From Wenzhouxiangella sp. (GTDB taxonomy: Bacteria; Pseudomonadota; Gammaproteobacteria; Xanthomonadales; Wenzhouxiangellaceae): a stretch of 20,856 nucleotides of DNA. The translations under genes were made by a program, and so were the position numbers. How positions within the stretch are numbered: position 1 is the stretch's first letter; every line of letters starts with the position of its first letter. Below are positions 1 through 7,965 of the stretch, piece by piece. The DNA is taken from assembly GCA_007135355.1 (NCBI GenBank), contig SLJA01000026.1:1-20856 (forward strand). The letters are read 5' to 3'. The notes below the pieces were generated by a model that worked only from the letters and a program-made list of their open reading frames with translations, searched no databases and was not told the origin of the DNA.

Positions 1-699
1 CAACTGCAGCGAATCGGCATCCGGCAGAATCAAGGTCTCCAGCACCAGGCAGCCGCCAGGCCGCAGGCGTTCGCGCAGCTGGGACAGATGCGCGGCCGGA
101 TCCCGTCGGTGGTAGAGCACGCCCATTGAAAACACGGCGTCGAAATCCGTCAACCCCCGCGGCAGATCCTCCAAGCGCAGAGCCAGTAGCTCATGCTTGG
201 CGGGACCGGCAAAGTGCCGGATCACCGCGTTCTGCATCACGAACAGCGGCGTTGGATCACAACCCAGCACCCAAGCCGCGCCCTGTTCCAGCATGCGCCA
301 GCCAAAATAGCCATTGCCGGCGCCTACATCCAGAACGCGCGCGCCACGCAGATCCAGATGCGGCGCGATCCGATTCCATTTGAAATCGGAGCGCCACTCG
401 GTTTCGATCTTTTCGCCAGCCAGCACCAACGGGCCCTTGCGCCAGGGAATGAAACTGTGCAACGCAGCTCTCAGTGACGACCGCTCCGTCATTGGAGCCC
501 CGGCATGCAGCCAGCCGTCGCGGACCGACCAGCCGGGCTCAACGGTCGGCAACCGCTCCAGCGCTTGCTGCCAGAGGCCAAAATGACCATGACGGCGCAG
601 TTGGCTGTTGTGCGCCGTCCAAGCGGCTTGGGCTGTGGCTCGGTCAAACCCGCGTGTCAGGGCATCAAACACGGCTGGGGTAGTAGAGGCCACGGCCAC
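1..699 (-). CDS. cmoB: tRNA U34 carboxymethyltransferase CmoB (3' part off the window)
   Basis: CmoB transfers the carboxymethyl group of carboxy-SAM to 5-hydroxyuridine at tRNA position 34, giving cmo5U. The minus strand is open from about 699 to the left edge, giving 233 residues; E. coli CmoB has about 323, so roughly 90 C-terminal residues are missing. Visible motifs are PWRKGP, EWRSDFKWNR, the SAM-binding loop VLDVGAGNGYFG (about residues 121-132) followed by GCDPTPLF, and the diagnostic FSMGVLYHRRDP near residue 190, followed by VLETL. No ATG fits the family length. GTG at 699 (or GTG at 693) is the likeliest start, 13 nt after the preceding stop, with no clear ribosome binding site, which suggests translational coupling. 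It is the last visible gene of the glyQ-glyS operon. Its pathway partner cmoA is 8 kb away on the other strand. Identity is certain; the start is not. Confidence 0.93.
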   Translation of the reverse strand, partial: MAVASTTPAVFDALTRGFDRATAQAAWTAHNSQLRRHGHFGLWQQALERLPTVEPGWSVRDGWLHAGAPMTERSSLRAALHSFIPWRKGPLVLAGEKIETEWRSDFKWNRIAPHLDLRGARVLDVGAGNGYFGWRMLEQGAAWVLGCDPTPLFVMQNAVIRHFAGPAKHELLALRLEDLPRGLTDFDAVFSMGVLYHRRDPAAHLSQLRERLRPGGCLVLETLILPDADSLQL

Positions 700-712
700 T
701 GCGCGGCAAAGA

Positions 713-1189
713 TCAAAGCAACGCCGACAGAGCGGCCTTCAACGACCCGTGGCGACTTGCGCCGGTAATTCGCTCACCAACCGACAAGGCCCGCCCACCA
801 GACTGAACGACGCTCTCCAGCAGGGTGGCATCGCTGCCTACCGTGATCAGTTCGGCCGGTTCGATCCGGTAGCGACTCGCCAATCCGACAAGCTCATCCA
901 GGCGCGCCTGACGTCGCGCGAACAGGCCGACGGTCAGATACAACACGCCGTCCAGCTCTGCCCCGGCTCTGCGCAGGGATTGATGCAGGGTCTGCTGCAG
1001 TCCCAGGTCTTCATCGACAGAATTGCGCGTAGGCCGCCAGCGCACCGGTTGCCGCGCCAACAGCAGCAAGCGTCGCCGGGCAGAACGCTGAAAGGCAACC
1101 AGCTCGTCAAGACGGGCCGGATCCGGACCTCGCTGTCCGTCCAACAGCAGACCACGTTGGATCAGGATGGGTACGGGCTTGCTGGCCAT
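713..1189 (-). CDS. Degenerate GmhB-like HAD-fold protein, probable pseudoenzyme
   Basis: This is an intact 158-residue reading frame between glyS and cmoB. Its length, the C-terminal pattern (AELITVGSDATLLESVVQSGG) and its place next to glyS suggest descent from GmhB, the heptose 1,7-bisphosphate phosphatase that neighbours glyS in Pseudomonas. The catalytic apparatus is missing. The expected DRDGV nucleophile loop reads ILIQRGLLL (residues 8-16), the Thr/Asn-Gln motif II reads LLARQP (44-49), the CRKP lysine segment is absent, and there is no cysteine anywhere, so the zinc loop is gone. Aspartate 120 follows VGS where GmhB has VGD. The chosen ATG at 1189 has GAGG 7 nt upstream and starts 20 nt after the glyS stop; the longer frame from 1231 would overlap glyS. 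The homology is inferred from pattern and context, and the function is unknown. Confidence 0.6.
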   Translation of the reverse strand: MASKPVPILIQRGLLLDGQRGPDPARLDELVAFQRSARRRLLLLARQPVRWRPTRNSVDEDLGLQQTLHQSLRRAGAELDGVLYLTVGLFARRQARLDELVGLASRYRIEPAELITVGSDATLLESVVQSGGRALSVGERITGASRHGSLKAALSALL

Positions 1190-1208
1190 TAAGAAACCTC
1201 GGAATGCC

Positions 1209-3320
1209 TTAGCGTCCGAGGCGGGCGACATCGGCCACGCGCAGGAACAGGGCGCGCAGTTGCCGCAGCAGGCTCAGCCGGTTGCGCCGCAGATGCTCGT
1301 CGTCGGCCATCACCATGACCTGGTCGAAGAAGTGATCCACCGGCTCGCGCAGCGCGGCCAGCCCGCCCAGCTCTCGACCGTAGTCGCGGCTGGTCTGCGG
1401 AGAGTCGGCGAACTGGTCGGCCTCAATGCGCTGCAGGGTCTCAAACAGGGACTGCTCGGCGGGTTCGACCAGGGCGCCGCGGTCGACCTCGTCCAGCCCG
1501 ATGTCCTCGGCCTGCTTGAGCAGGTTGGCAATGCGTTTGTTGGCGGCAATCAAGCTATCGGCCATGGGATCGTCGGCAAAAGCCTGCACTGCCCGCGCGC
1601 GCGCCATGAAGTCCGGCACGACACCGGCCTCAACTTCGGCCACCGCCTGCACCGTATTGGTTTCGATCCCGCTGTCGGCGGCATACGATCGCAAGCGCTC
1701 CTGCAGGAACTGTTCGACCTCTTGCAACAGATCGCGCTCGAAGCGCACATCCTGCCCGAGGTCCTGGGCCAGGCAGTCAGCGGTTTGCTTGACCAGGACG
1801 CTCAGGGGCAGGTGGGTGCCGGCGCTGTCGAGAATGCGGATGATCCCCAGCGCCGCGCGCCGCAGGGCAAATGGGTCCTTGCCGCCACGCGGCTTCTGGC
1901 CGGCGGCGAAGACACCGACCAGAGTATCGAGGCGATCGGCCAGCGCCAGCGCTCGCCCGGCCGGATCCAGCGGCAGGGAATCACCGGCATGGCGCGGCAG
2001 GTAGTGGGTCTCGATGGCGACGGCAACGTCATCGGGCTCACCGTCGGCCAGCGCGTAGTAGCGGCCCATGATGCCCTGCAGTTCGGGAAACTCGCCCACC
2101 ATCTCGGTGACCAGGTCGCTCTTGCACAGCAGCGCCGCGCGGGTCACGGTTTCGGGGTCGGCATCCAGCGCCGGCGCCAGTTCCGCGGCCAGAACCTGCA
2201 ATCGTCGTACCTTGGCGCCCACCGAGCCCAGCTTTTCCTGGAACTTGACCTGTTCCAGACGCTCCAGACGCTGCTGCAGCGAAAAACGCCGATCCTGTTC
2301 GTAGAAAAACCGCGCATCGGCCAGACGCGGCCGGATGACGCGCTCGAACCCGGCGGTCAGGGCACCGACGTCGCGGCTTTCGATGTTGGCCACGGCGATG
2401 AAGCGGGCCGCCAGGCGGCCATCGGCATGGCGCAGGGGAAAACATTTCTGATGCTGCTGCATGGAACAGATCAGGGCTTCGGCCGGCACCTCCAGAAAGG
2501 ACTCGTCGAAGGCCCCGATCACGGGCACCGGCCATTCGGTCAGGCCGGCCACTTCGTTAAGCAGGTCGGGATCGATTTCCGCCTCCAGCCCGGCACCGCG
2601 GGCCAGGGTCTGGGCGCCGGCGACGATCGCGCTGACGCGCTTGGCCGGATCGACCTGCACATGGGCGCTCTTCAGCACCGGGATGTAATCATCGACCGAG
2701 GCGACCGCGTGCCAGCCCGGGGCGTGGATGCGGTGACCCTGGGTCTGGCGGCCGGCGTCCAGGCCAAAGGCCGAGATCGGCACCACTTCGTCGCCGTGCA
2801 GCACCAGCAGCCAGCGCACCGGGCGCAGAAAACGTTCGGGCCGGTCCGACCAGCGCATGCTGCGCGCGCCGGCCATGGTCTTGATCGTGGCGTCCAGGAT
2901 TTCGCCCAATACTTCGGCCAGTCCGCGGCCCGGTTCATTGATGCGCGCATACAGCCAGCGGCCCTGCTCGGTTTCCAATCGCTCCAGTTCAGTCACGGCC
3001 AGGCCAACGCTGCGAGCGAAGCCTTCGGCGGCCCGGGTCGGCCGGCCGTCGGCATCGAAGGCCGCGCTTTCGGCCGGGCCCTTGCGCTCGATCACCCGGT
3101 CGGGCTGGCGGGTCTTCACGTTATCGATGATGATGGCCAGGCGCCGCGGCGTTCCCAGACAGCGCGCCCGCGGCTCGGCCTCGATCAGTCCGGCATCGGC
3201 CAGGCGGCTGCACACACCCTCGCGCAGGAGTTCAAGCTGGGCCTGGAGCTGACGGGCCGGCAATTCCTCGCAGCCCAGCTCAAGTAGCAGGCTATGCGTC
3301 TTGCTCGTCACCGCGCTCAT
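1209..3320 (-). CDS. glyS: Glycine--tRNA ligase beta subunit
   Basis: This is the beta subunit of the bacterial alpha2-beta2 glycyl-tRNA synthetase, which carries the tRNA-binding and HD-like domains. It has 703 residues, against about 689 in E. coli. The N-terminal LLLELGCEELPA, central ICSMQQHQKCFP, ARFFYEQD, and KSDLVTEMVGEFPELQGIMGRYYA-like segments are family hallmarks, as is KDPFALRRAALGIIRI. The C-terminal part resembles the DALR anticodon-binding domain. The ATG at 3318-3320 overlaps the glyQ TGA (3317-3319) by four bases, the usual arrangement for stoichiometric subunit synthesis. A GmhB-like gene follows after 20 nt. Nothing appears broken. A long opposite-strand open frame through this gene is a GC-rich shadow. 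Confidence 0.98.
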   Translation of the reverse strand: MSAVTSKTHSLLLELGCEELPARQLQAQLELLREGVCSRLADAGLIEAEPRARCLGTPRRLAIIIDNVKTRQPDRVIERKGPAESAAFDADGRPTRAAEGFARSVGLAVTELERLETEQGRWLYARINEPGRGLAEVLGEILDATIKTMAGARSMRWSDRPERFLRPVRWLLVLHGDEVVPISAFGLDAGRQTQGHRIHAPGWHAVASVDDYIPVLKSAHVQVDPAKRVSAIVAGAQTLARGAGLEAEIDPDLLNEVAGLTEWPVPVIGAFDESFLEVPAEALICSMQQHQKCFPLRHADGRLAARFIAVANIESRDVGALTAGFERVIRPRLADARFFYEQDRRFSLQQRLERLEQVKFQEKLGSVGAKVRRLQVLAAELAPALDADPETVTRAALLCKSDLVTEMVGEFPELQGIMGRYYALADGEPDDVAVAIETHYLPRHAGDSLPLDPAGRALALADRLDTLVGVFAAGQKPRGGKDPFALRRAALGIIRILDSAGTHLPLSVLVKQTADCLAQDLGQDVRFERDLLQEVEQFLQERLRSYAADSGIETNTVQAVAEVEAGVVPDFMARARAVQAFADDPMADSLIAANKRIANLLKQAEDIGLDEVDRGALVEPAEQSLFETLQRIEADQFADSPQTSRDYGRELGGLAALREPVDHFFDQVMVMADDEHLRRNRLSLLRQLRALFLRVADVARLGR

Positions 3321-4216
3321 GCCGATGCCTCCGCTGCCGCACCCAGGCCGGGAAAGCCCAGGGCCTTGCGACGGCCGTAATAGGCCTCGGCCACCAGCCG
3401 CGACAAGTCTCGCACGCGAAGAATAAAGCGCTGACGTTCGGTCACCGAGATGGCCTGGCGCGCGTCAAGCAGGTTGAAGGTATGCGAGGCCTTGAGCACC
3501 TGGTCGTAGGCGGGCAGCGGCAGATCGGCCTCGACCAGGGCACGGGCCTGCTGCTCGCAGGTGTCGAACCAGGCGAACAGGCTGTCGGTGTCGGCGCGCT
3601 CGAAGTTGTAAGCCGACTGCTCGACCTCGTTCTGGTGATAGACGTCGCGGTAGGTGACCGGGCCGTAGGGGCCTTCGGTCCAGACCAGGTCGAACACGCT
3701 CTCCACGCCCTGCAGGTACATGGCGAGGCGCTCCAGGCCGTAAGTGATCTCGCCCATGACCGGCTTGCATTCCAGCCCGCCGGCCTGCTGGAAATAGGTG
3801 AACTGGGTCACTTCCATGCCGTTGAGCCAAACTTCCCAACCCAGACCCCAAGCACCCAGGGTCGGCGACTCCCAGTTGTCCTCGACGAAACGAATGTCGT
3901 GAATGGTCGGATCGATGCCCACGGCGTCCAGCGAACCCAGGTAGAGTTCCTGGAAATCCAGCGGCGAGGGCTTCATGACGACTTGGTACTGATAATAGTG
4001 TTGCAGTCGGTTGGGGTTTTCGCCGTAGCGACCATCAGTCGGCCGGCGGCAGGGCTGGATGTAGGCGGCGTTCCACGGCTCCGGGCCGATGCTGCGCAGG
4101 AAAGTGGCCGGATGGAATGTGCCCGCGCCCACCTCAAGGTCCAGTGGCGCGGTGAGCACGCAGCCCAGATCCGACCAATAGCGGTCCAGGGTACGAATGA
4201 AATCCTGAAAATTCAC
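3317..4216 (-). CDS. glyQ: Glycine--tRNA ligase alpha subunit
   Basis: This is the catalytic alpha subunit of the tetrameric glycyl-tRNA synthetase, which activates glycine with ATP. Hallmarks are LEVGAGTFHP, CRRPTDGRYGENPNRLQHYYQ, DIRFVEDNWESPTLGAWGLGWEVW (quoted in part), GLECKPVMGEITYGLERLAMY and HTFNLLDARQAISVTERQR. The open frame extends to an ATG at 4429, but the family begins just before FQDFIRTLDRYW. GTG at 4216 therefore gives 299 residues, matching the usual length of about 300. The longer frame would overlap the divergent amidotransferase gene. A GGGG about 12 nt upstream is a weak ribosome binding site. It is the first gene of the glyQ-glyS-GmhB-like-cmoB operon. Confidence 0.96.
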   Translation of the reverse strand: MNFQDFIRTLDRYWSDLGCVLTAPLDLEVGAGTFHPATFLRSIGPEPWNAAYIQPCRRPTDGRYGENPNRLQHYYQYQVVMKPSPLDFQELYLGSLDAVGIDPTIHDIRFVEDNWESPTLGAWGLGWEVWLNGMEVTQFTYFQQAGGLECKPVMGEITYGLERLAMYLQGVESVFDLVWTEGPYGPVTYRDVYHQNEVEQSAYNFERADTDSLFAWFDTCEQQARALVEADLPLPAYDQVLKASHTFNLLDARQAISVTERQRFILRVRDLSRLVAEAYYGRRKALGFPGLGAAAEASA

Positions 4217-4282
4217 GTGTAAATGGCGCCCCAAGTCGGGTCGGTCAAGGCCAACAACCAGTATAACGGGGGAGGTCTTATC
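4217..4282. promoter_or_regulatory. Divergent intergenic promoter region, glyQ / amidotransferase
   Basis: Only 66 bp separate the two divergent start codons, so promoters for both units must lie here or reach into the genes. Visible elements are GGAGG at 4271-4275, 7 nt before the ATG at 4283, and TATAAC at 4262-4267. The latter is badly placed as a -10 because the transcript would start inside the Shine-Dalgarno. On the minus strand TTGACC (4248-4243) resembles a -35, but its matching -10 would place the start site inside glyQ. No convincing promoter can be assigned. Confidence 0.35.
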
Positions 4283-5026
4283 ATGGACCGTATGCACAAA
4301 CTCACCCTGCTGATCATCAAGACCGGTTCCAGCGTCCCGGAGGCCGCCGAACGCTTCGGCGATTTCGATCAGTGGTTCATCAACGGCATCGGCCCGGAGC
4401 GCTTTGACTTCCGTACGGTCAGCGTACATCAGGGCGAGCGCCTGCCGGCTCGGCGCGATGATCTGGCCGCCGTCGTCATTACCGGATCACCGGCCATGGT
4501 GTCGCATCGCCACGATTGGTCGGAACGGGCCGCCGGCTGGATCGCCGAAGCCCATGACGACGGCCTGCCCATGCTCGGTGTCTGCTACGGCCACCAACTG
4601 CTGGCCCACGCTCTCGGTGGTGTGGTCGGGCCCAATCCGAACGGGCGTCGCATGGGCTCCTTCGACGTCGAGATCCTCGATCGGGACGACCGCTTGCTGG
4701 GCCAGTTGGCGCCAGGGGCGGCGTTCCAGGCCACGCATGTTGAAGCCGTGCTAGAGCCACCCAAAGGAGCCCAGGTTGTATCGCGTGCCCAAGGCGACCC
4801 GCACCACGGCCTGTATTTTGGCAACCTGAGCTGGGGTCTGCAGTTTCACCCTGAGTTCGACGTCGACATCATGGACTGCTACATCCGGTCGCGCCGCTCG
4901 GTGCTCAGCGGCGAAGGCATCTTTGCCGACCGGCTGTTGAGTTCGCTGCGCCCCACCCCGTCCGGGCGCGCCGTACTGCAGCGTTTTGCCGAAATGGTCG
5001 AGCAGACGCGGCACGGTCCGGCTTGA
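4283..5026 (+). CDS. Class I glutamine amidotransferase (GMP synthase GATase-like)
   Basis: This 247-residue protein has a class I (triad) glutamine amidotransferase fold. The nucleophile elbow GVCYGHQLLAHALGG gives Cys101. The C-terminal LQFHPEF gives His189 and Glu191, completing the triad. ITGSP at 67-70 is the usual oxyanion-region strand. Such stand-alone domains resemble the GuaA N-domain and E. coli YfeJ. They release ammonia from glutamine or cleave gamma-glutamyl bonds, and the acceptor is unknown. ATG 4283 was chosen because GGAGG precedes it at the right distance; an upstream in-frame ATG at 4223 lies within the glyQ promoter region. Its stop overlaps the candidate TTG start of the next gene, so it probably leads a four-gene operon. 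Whether it functions with the downstream genes is inference. Confidence 0.88.
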   Translation: MDRMHKLTLLIIKTGSSVPEAAERFGDFDQWFINGIGPERFDFRTVSVHQGERLPARRDDLAAVVITGSPAMVSHRHDWSERAAGWIAEAHDDGLPMLGVCYGHQLLAHALGGVVGPNPNGRRMGSFDVEILDRDDRLLGQLAPGAAFQATHVEAVLEPPKGAQVVSRAQGDPHHGLYFGNLSWGLQFHPEFDVDIMDCYIRSRRSVLSGEGIFADRLLSSLRPTPSGRAVLQRFAEMVEQTRHGPA

Positions 5027-6405
5027 GCGTGACTGGAAAAAGCCAACTCAGCCTGCGCTTCTTTGGCGCGGTCGAAACCGTCACCGGCTCGCGCTTCCTG
5101 CTGCAGGCCGGCGGCGAGCAGCACCTGATCGACTGCGGCCTGTTCCAGGGCTTCAAACATTTGCGCCTGCGTAACTGGGGCCACCCGGGATTCGACGCCG
5201 GCGGGCTCAGATCAGTGGTCCTGACGCATGCTCACCTTGACCATTCCGGTTACCTGCCAGTGCTTTGCCGCGAAGGCTACGGCGGCTGGATTCATGCGAC
5301 AGCGGCCACCCGCGACCTGTGTCGTCACCTGCTGCCCGACTCTGGCTTCATCCAGGAAAAGGATGCCGCGCGTGCCAATCGGCTCGGCTACACGCGGCAC
5401 CAGCCGGCTCGGCCCCTATATACACAGGCCGATGCGCAAGTCTGCCTGCACCAGTTCCGCACCCAGCCGTTCGACCAGCGTTTCGATTTGAGCGATCGGG
5501 TCAGCGCCCGCTTCCTCCGCGCCGGGCATATTCCGGGTGCGGCCAGTGTGCTGGTCGAAAGCGGCCCGGTGCGGGTGCTGTTCAGCGGCGACCTGGGCCA
5601 GAACAACAGCGCCACCATGCCGCCGCCGGATGCGCCGCCCGCGGCGGACTATGTGGTCGTCGAATCCACCTACGGCGACAAACAGCGCTCCAAAGAGGAT
5701 CCGGAAGAGTGCCTGGCCGAGGTCATCCGGGCCACCGTCGGACGCGGCGGCACGGTGATCGTGCCGGCCTTCGCGGTCGGACGCACCCAGCTGCTGCTGC
5801 ACCACCTGTGCCGGCTGATGCAGGCCGGTCGCATCCCGCGGGTGCCGGTGTTTCTGGATTCTCCGCTGGGGATCAACGCCACCGAGGTGTTCGCCGATCA
5901 CCCGGATGACCACGCCTTAAGCCGCGCCGAGGCCGAGGCCGCTTGTGCCCTACCGCGCTACGTGCGCGACCCGGAAGAATCGCGCCGGCTCGATCATGAT
6001 CCCATGCCCAAGATCATCATCGCCGGCAGCGGCATGGCCACTGGGGGGCGAGTGCTGCACCACCTCAAGGTCTACCTGTCCGATGCCCGGCACACCATTT
6101 TGTTTTCCGGCTACCAGGCCGGGGGCACGCGCGGCGAGAAACTGGTCAACGGCGCCGAGCAGATTCGCATCCACGGCGACGACTGGGAGGTACGCGCCCG
6201 AATCGCCAACCTCGACATGCTGTCAGCTCATGCCGACAGCGATGAGCTGATCGGCTGGCTGGGCCGCTTGCCCAGGGCGCCGAAACAGGTCTTCGTGGTC
6301 CACGGCGAAAGCGCGGCCGCCGCCGCCCTGGCCGAACGCATCAGTGAGGAACTGCGCTGGCCGGCGCTGGTGCCGGATCCGCAAGCCACCTACTCGCTTG
6401 ACTGA
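5023..6405 (+). CDS. Beta-CASP metallo-beta-lactamase-fold RNase-like protein
   Basis: This 460-residue protein has an MBL core, an inserted beta-CASP domain and a C-terminal RMMBL-type segment, like Thermus TTHA0252 and the CPSF73/RNase J superfamily of zinc-dependent RNA nucleases. Metal ligands visible are HAHLDH (69-74), His169 (AGHIPGA) and Asp190 (FSGDLG). Beta-CASP motifs are A at Glu214 (VVESTYGD), B around His346-347 (SGMATGGRVLHHL) and C at His428 (VVHGES), with the typical SAHADS at 401-406. All catalytic residues are present, so it should be active, probably as an endo- or exoribonuclease in the cytoplasm. The start is TTG at 5023, overlapping the preceding TGA, or GTG at 5029; there is no strong ribosome binding site. 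The next gene follows after 9 nt. RNA as substrate is inferred from the family. Confidence 0.9.
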   Translation: MSVTGKSQLSLRFFGAVETVTGSRFLLQAGGEQHLIDCGLFQGFKHLRLRNWGHPGFDAGGLRSVVLTHAHLDHSGYLPVLCREGYGGWIHATAATRDLCRHLLPDSGFIQEKDAARANRLGYTRHQPARPLYTQADAQVCLHQFRTQPFDQRFDLSDRVSARFLRAGHIPGAASVLVESGPVRVLFSGDLGQNNSATMPPPDAPPAADYVVVESTYGDKQRSKEDPEECLAEVIRATVGRGGTVIVPAFAVGRTQLLLHHLCRLMQAGRIPRVPVFLDSPLGINATEVFADHPDDHALSRAEAEAACALPRYVRDPEESRRLDHDPMPKIIIAGSGMATGGRVLHHLKVYLSDARHTILFSGYQAGGTRGEKLVNGAEQIRIHGDDWEVRARIANLDMLSAHADSDELIGWLGRLPRAPKQVFVVHGESAAAAALAERISEELRWPALVPDPQATYSLD

Positions 6406-6414
6406 CGTGACGCC

Positions 6415-7965
6415 ATGAACACCAATCCCGCCAACGGCGCCGTCGTCCAGACCTCGAACAACCTGAAGGCGCGCCGCATCGCCCTGGATACCCACGACGA
6501 GCCGGTCATCATCACCCGCCGCGACTGCGCCGTATGCCGCTCCGAGGGCTTCAGCGCACATGCGCGGATCCAGCTTGAGGCGGGTGGAAACCAGGTCATC
6601 GCGACCTTGTACCAGATTGACTCCGAGCTGCTGGGACTCGATGAAGCGGCGCTGTCGGAGTCGGCCTGGCGCCTGCTCCAGATCGAGGAAGGCGATCTGA
6701 TCCACCTGCGCCACCCGCAACCCCTGCAGTCCCTGGGCAACCTGCGCGGGCGCATCTACGGCCAGCGCTTCAGCCGCGACAGCCTGCGCGCCATCCTGAA
6801 CGACGTGGCGGCGGGGCGCTACGCCGATATCCACCTGGCCATGTTGCTGACCATTATGGCCACCCGGTCGCTGGACGACGAAGAGCTGATTTATCTGACC
6901 GAGGCGATGATTGAGGTCGGCGAACGTCTGCGCTGGCCGCGAACGCCGATTGCCGACAAGCACTGCGTGGGCGGCCTGCCGGGTAACCGCACCACGCCGC
7001 TGGTGGTGGCCATTGTGGCCGCCAGCGGGTTGTGGATGCCCAAGACCTCGTCGCGCGCCATCACCTCTCCGGCCGGCACGGCCGACACCATGGAAACGCT
7101 GACCCGGGTCGATCTGCCGCTGGCCGAGATGCGCCGGGTGGTCGAGCGGGAAAACGGCTGCCTGGTGTGGGGCGGTTCTGTGGGCTTAAGCCCGGTCGAC
7201 GACGTGCTGATCCGCGTCGCCCGGGTCATGGACCTGGACGCCGAAGCACAGCTGGTCGCCTCGGTGCTGTCAAAGAAAATCGCCGCCGGCTCCAGCCACC
7301 TGGTGCTGGACCTGCCGGTCGGGCCCACGGCCAAGGTCCGCGCACAAGCCGACGGACAAGCGCTGGCGACACGGCTGGAAGCGGTGGCGCGCGCCTTCGG
7401 CTTGGAAACCCGCATCCTGCTGACCGACGGGCAACAGCCGGTCGGTAACGGCATCGGCCCGGCGCTGGAAGCGCGCGATATCCTGGCCGTGCTCGAACAG
7501 GCACCCGAGGCGCCGGCCGATCTGCGCACGCGTTCGTTGGAACTGGCCGGGGCATTGCTCGAGTTGTGCGACGGCGCGGAAGCCGGGCATGGCGTGAGCA
7601 AGGCGGGCGAGGCGCTGGATAGCGGGGCCGCCCTGGCCAAGCTGATTGCGATCTGCGAGGCCCAGGGCCGCTTCAGCCGGCCCAGCCTGGCGCGGCACCG
7701 GGTCTCGGTCCAGGCCACGCGCAGCGGACGGGTCGAGGCCTTCGACAATCGCCGCCTGAGCCGCCTGGCCAAGCTTGCCGGCGCGCCGGCCGCGGCCTGC
7801 GCGGGCGTGGACCTGCACGTGCACCTCGGTGACCCGGTCGAAGCCGGTCAGCCGATTTACACCATTCACGCCGAAAGCGTCGGCGAGTTGAACTACGCGC
7901 GCGAGTTCGCCGGCTCCAACGGCGACATCGTCAACATCGCGTCCGACCATGGAGGGCCAGCATGA
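6415..7965 (+). CDS. Thymidine phosphorylase family protein (AMP phosphorylase-like)
   Basis: This 516-residue protein belongs to the nucleoside phosphorylase-II clade containing the archaeal AMP phosphorylases and the bacterial 'thymidine phosphorylase 2' group. It is not the 440-residue DeoA type. An N-terminal extension of about 100 residues precedes the core. The substrate-binding segment DKHCVGGLPGNRTT (181-194) and KTSSRAITSPAGTADTMETL (210-229) have the clade-specific sequence; DeoA has KHSTGGVGDK there. Further marks are VWGGSVGLSPVDD (251-263), SVLSKKIAAGS and DLPVGPTAKVR. The C-terminal domain has VDLHVHLGDPVEAGQPIYTIHAES. Archaeal relatives convert NMP plus phosphate to base plus ribose-1,5-bisphosphate; whether this one uses nucleotides or nucleosides cannot be read from sequence. 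The ATG at 6415 has no obvious Shine-Dalgarno. Its stop overlaps the next start by 4 nt. Confidence 0.9.
   Translation: MNTNPANGAVVQTSNNLKARRIALDTHDEPVIITRRDCAVCRSEGFSAHARIQLEAGGNQVIATLYQIDSELLGLDEAALSESAWRLLQIEEGDLIHLRHPQPLQSLGNLRGRIYGQRFSRDSLRAILNDVAAGRYADIHLAMLLTIMATRSLDDEELIYLTEAMIEVGERLRWPRTPIADKHCVGGLPGNRTTPLVVAIVAASGLWMPKTSSRAITSPAGTADTMETLTRVDLPLAEMRRVVERENGCLVWGGSVGLSPVDDVLIRVARVMDLDAEAQLVASVLSKKIAAGSSHLVLDLPVGPTAKVRAQADGQALATRLEAVARAFGLETRILLTDGQQPVGNGIGPALEARDILAVLEQAPEAPADLRTRSLELAGALLELCDGAEAGHGVSKAGEALDSGAALAKLIAICEAQGRFSRPSLARHRVSVQATRSGRVEAFDNRRLSRLAKLAGAPAAACAGVDLHVHLGDPVEAGQPIYTIHAESVGELNYAREFAGSNGDIVNIASDHGGPA

Noticed and set aside
1167..3287. Open frame of 706 codons on the plus strand opposite glyS
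   Set aside because: It is fully antisense to a well-matched glyS and its product shows no recognisable domain. Long antisense frames are common in GC-rich genes.
4212..4221. TTCACGTG core near the glyQ start as a third parS
   Set aside because: Only the central CACGTG and one flank match; the arms do not follow the parS consensus.
4262..4267. TATAAC as the -10 of the amidotransferase promoter
   Set aside because: The transcript would start inside the Shine-Dalgarno, and no -35 is present at a normal distance.
4223..4282. Upstream ATG for the amidotransferase gene
   Set aside because: It would add 20 unconserved-looking residues and lacks a ribosome binding site, while ATG 4283 has GGAGG at ideal spacing.
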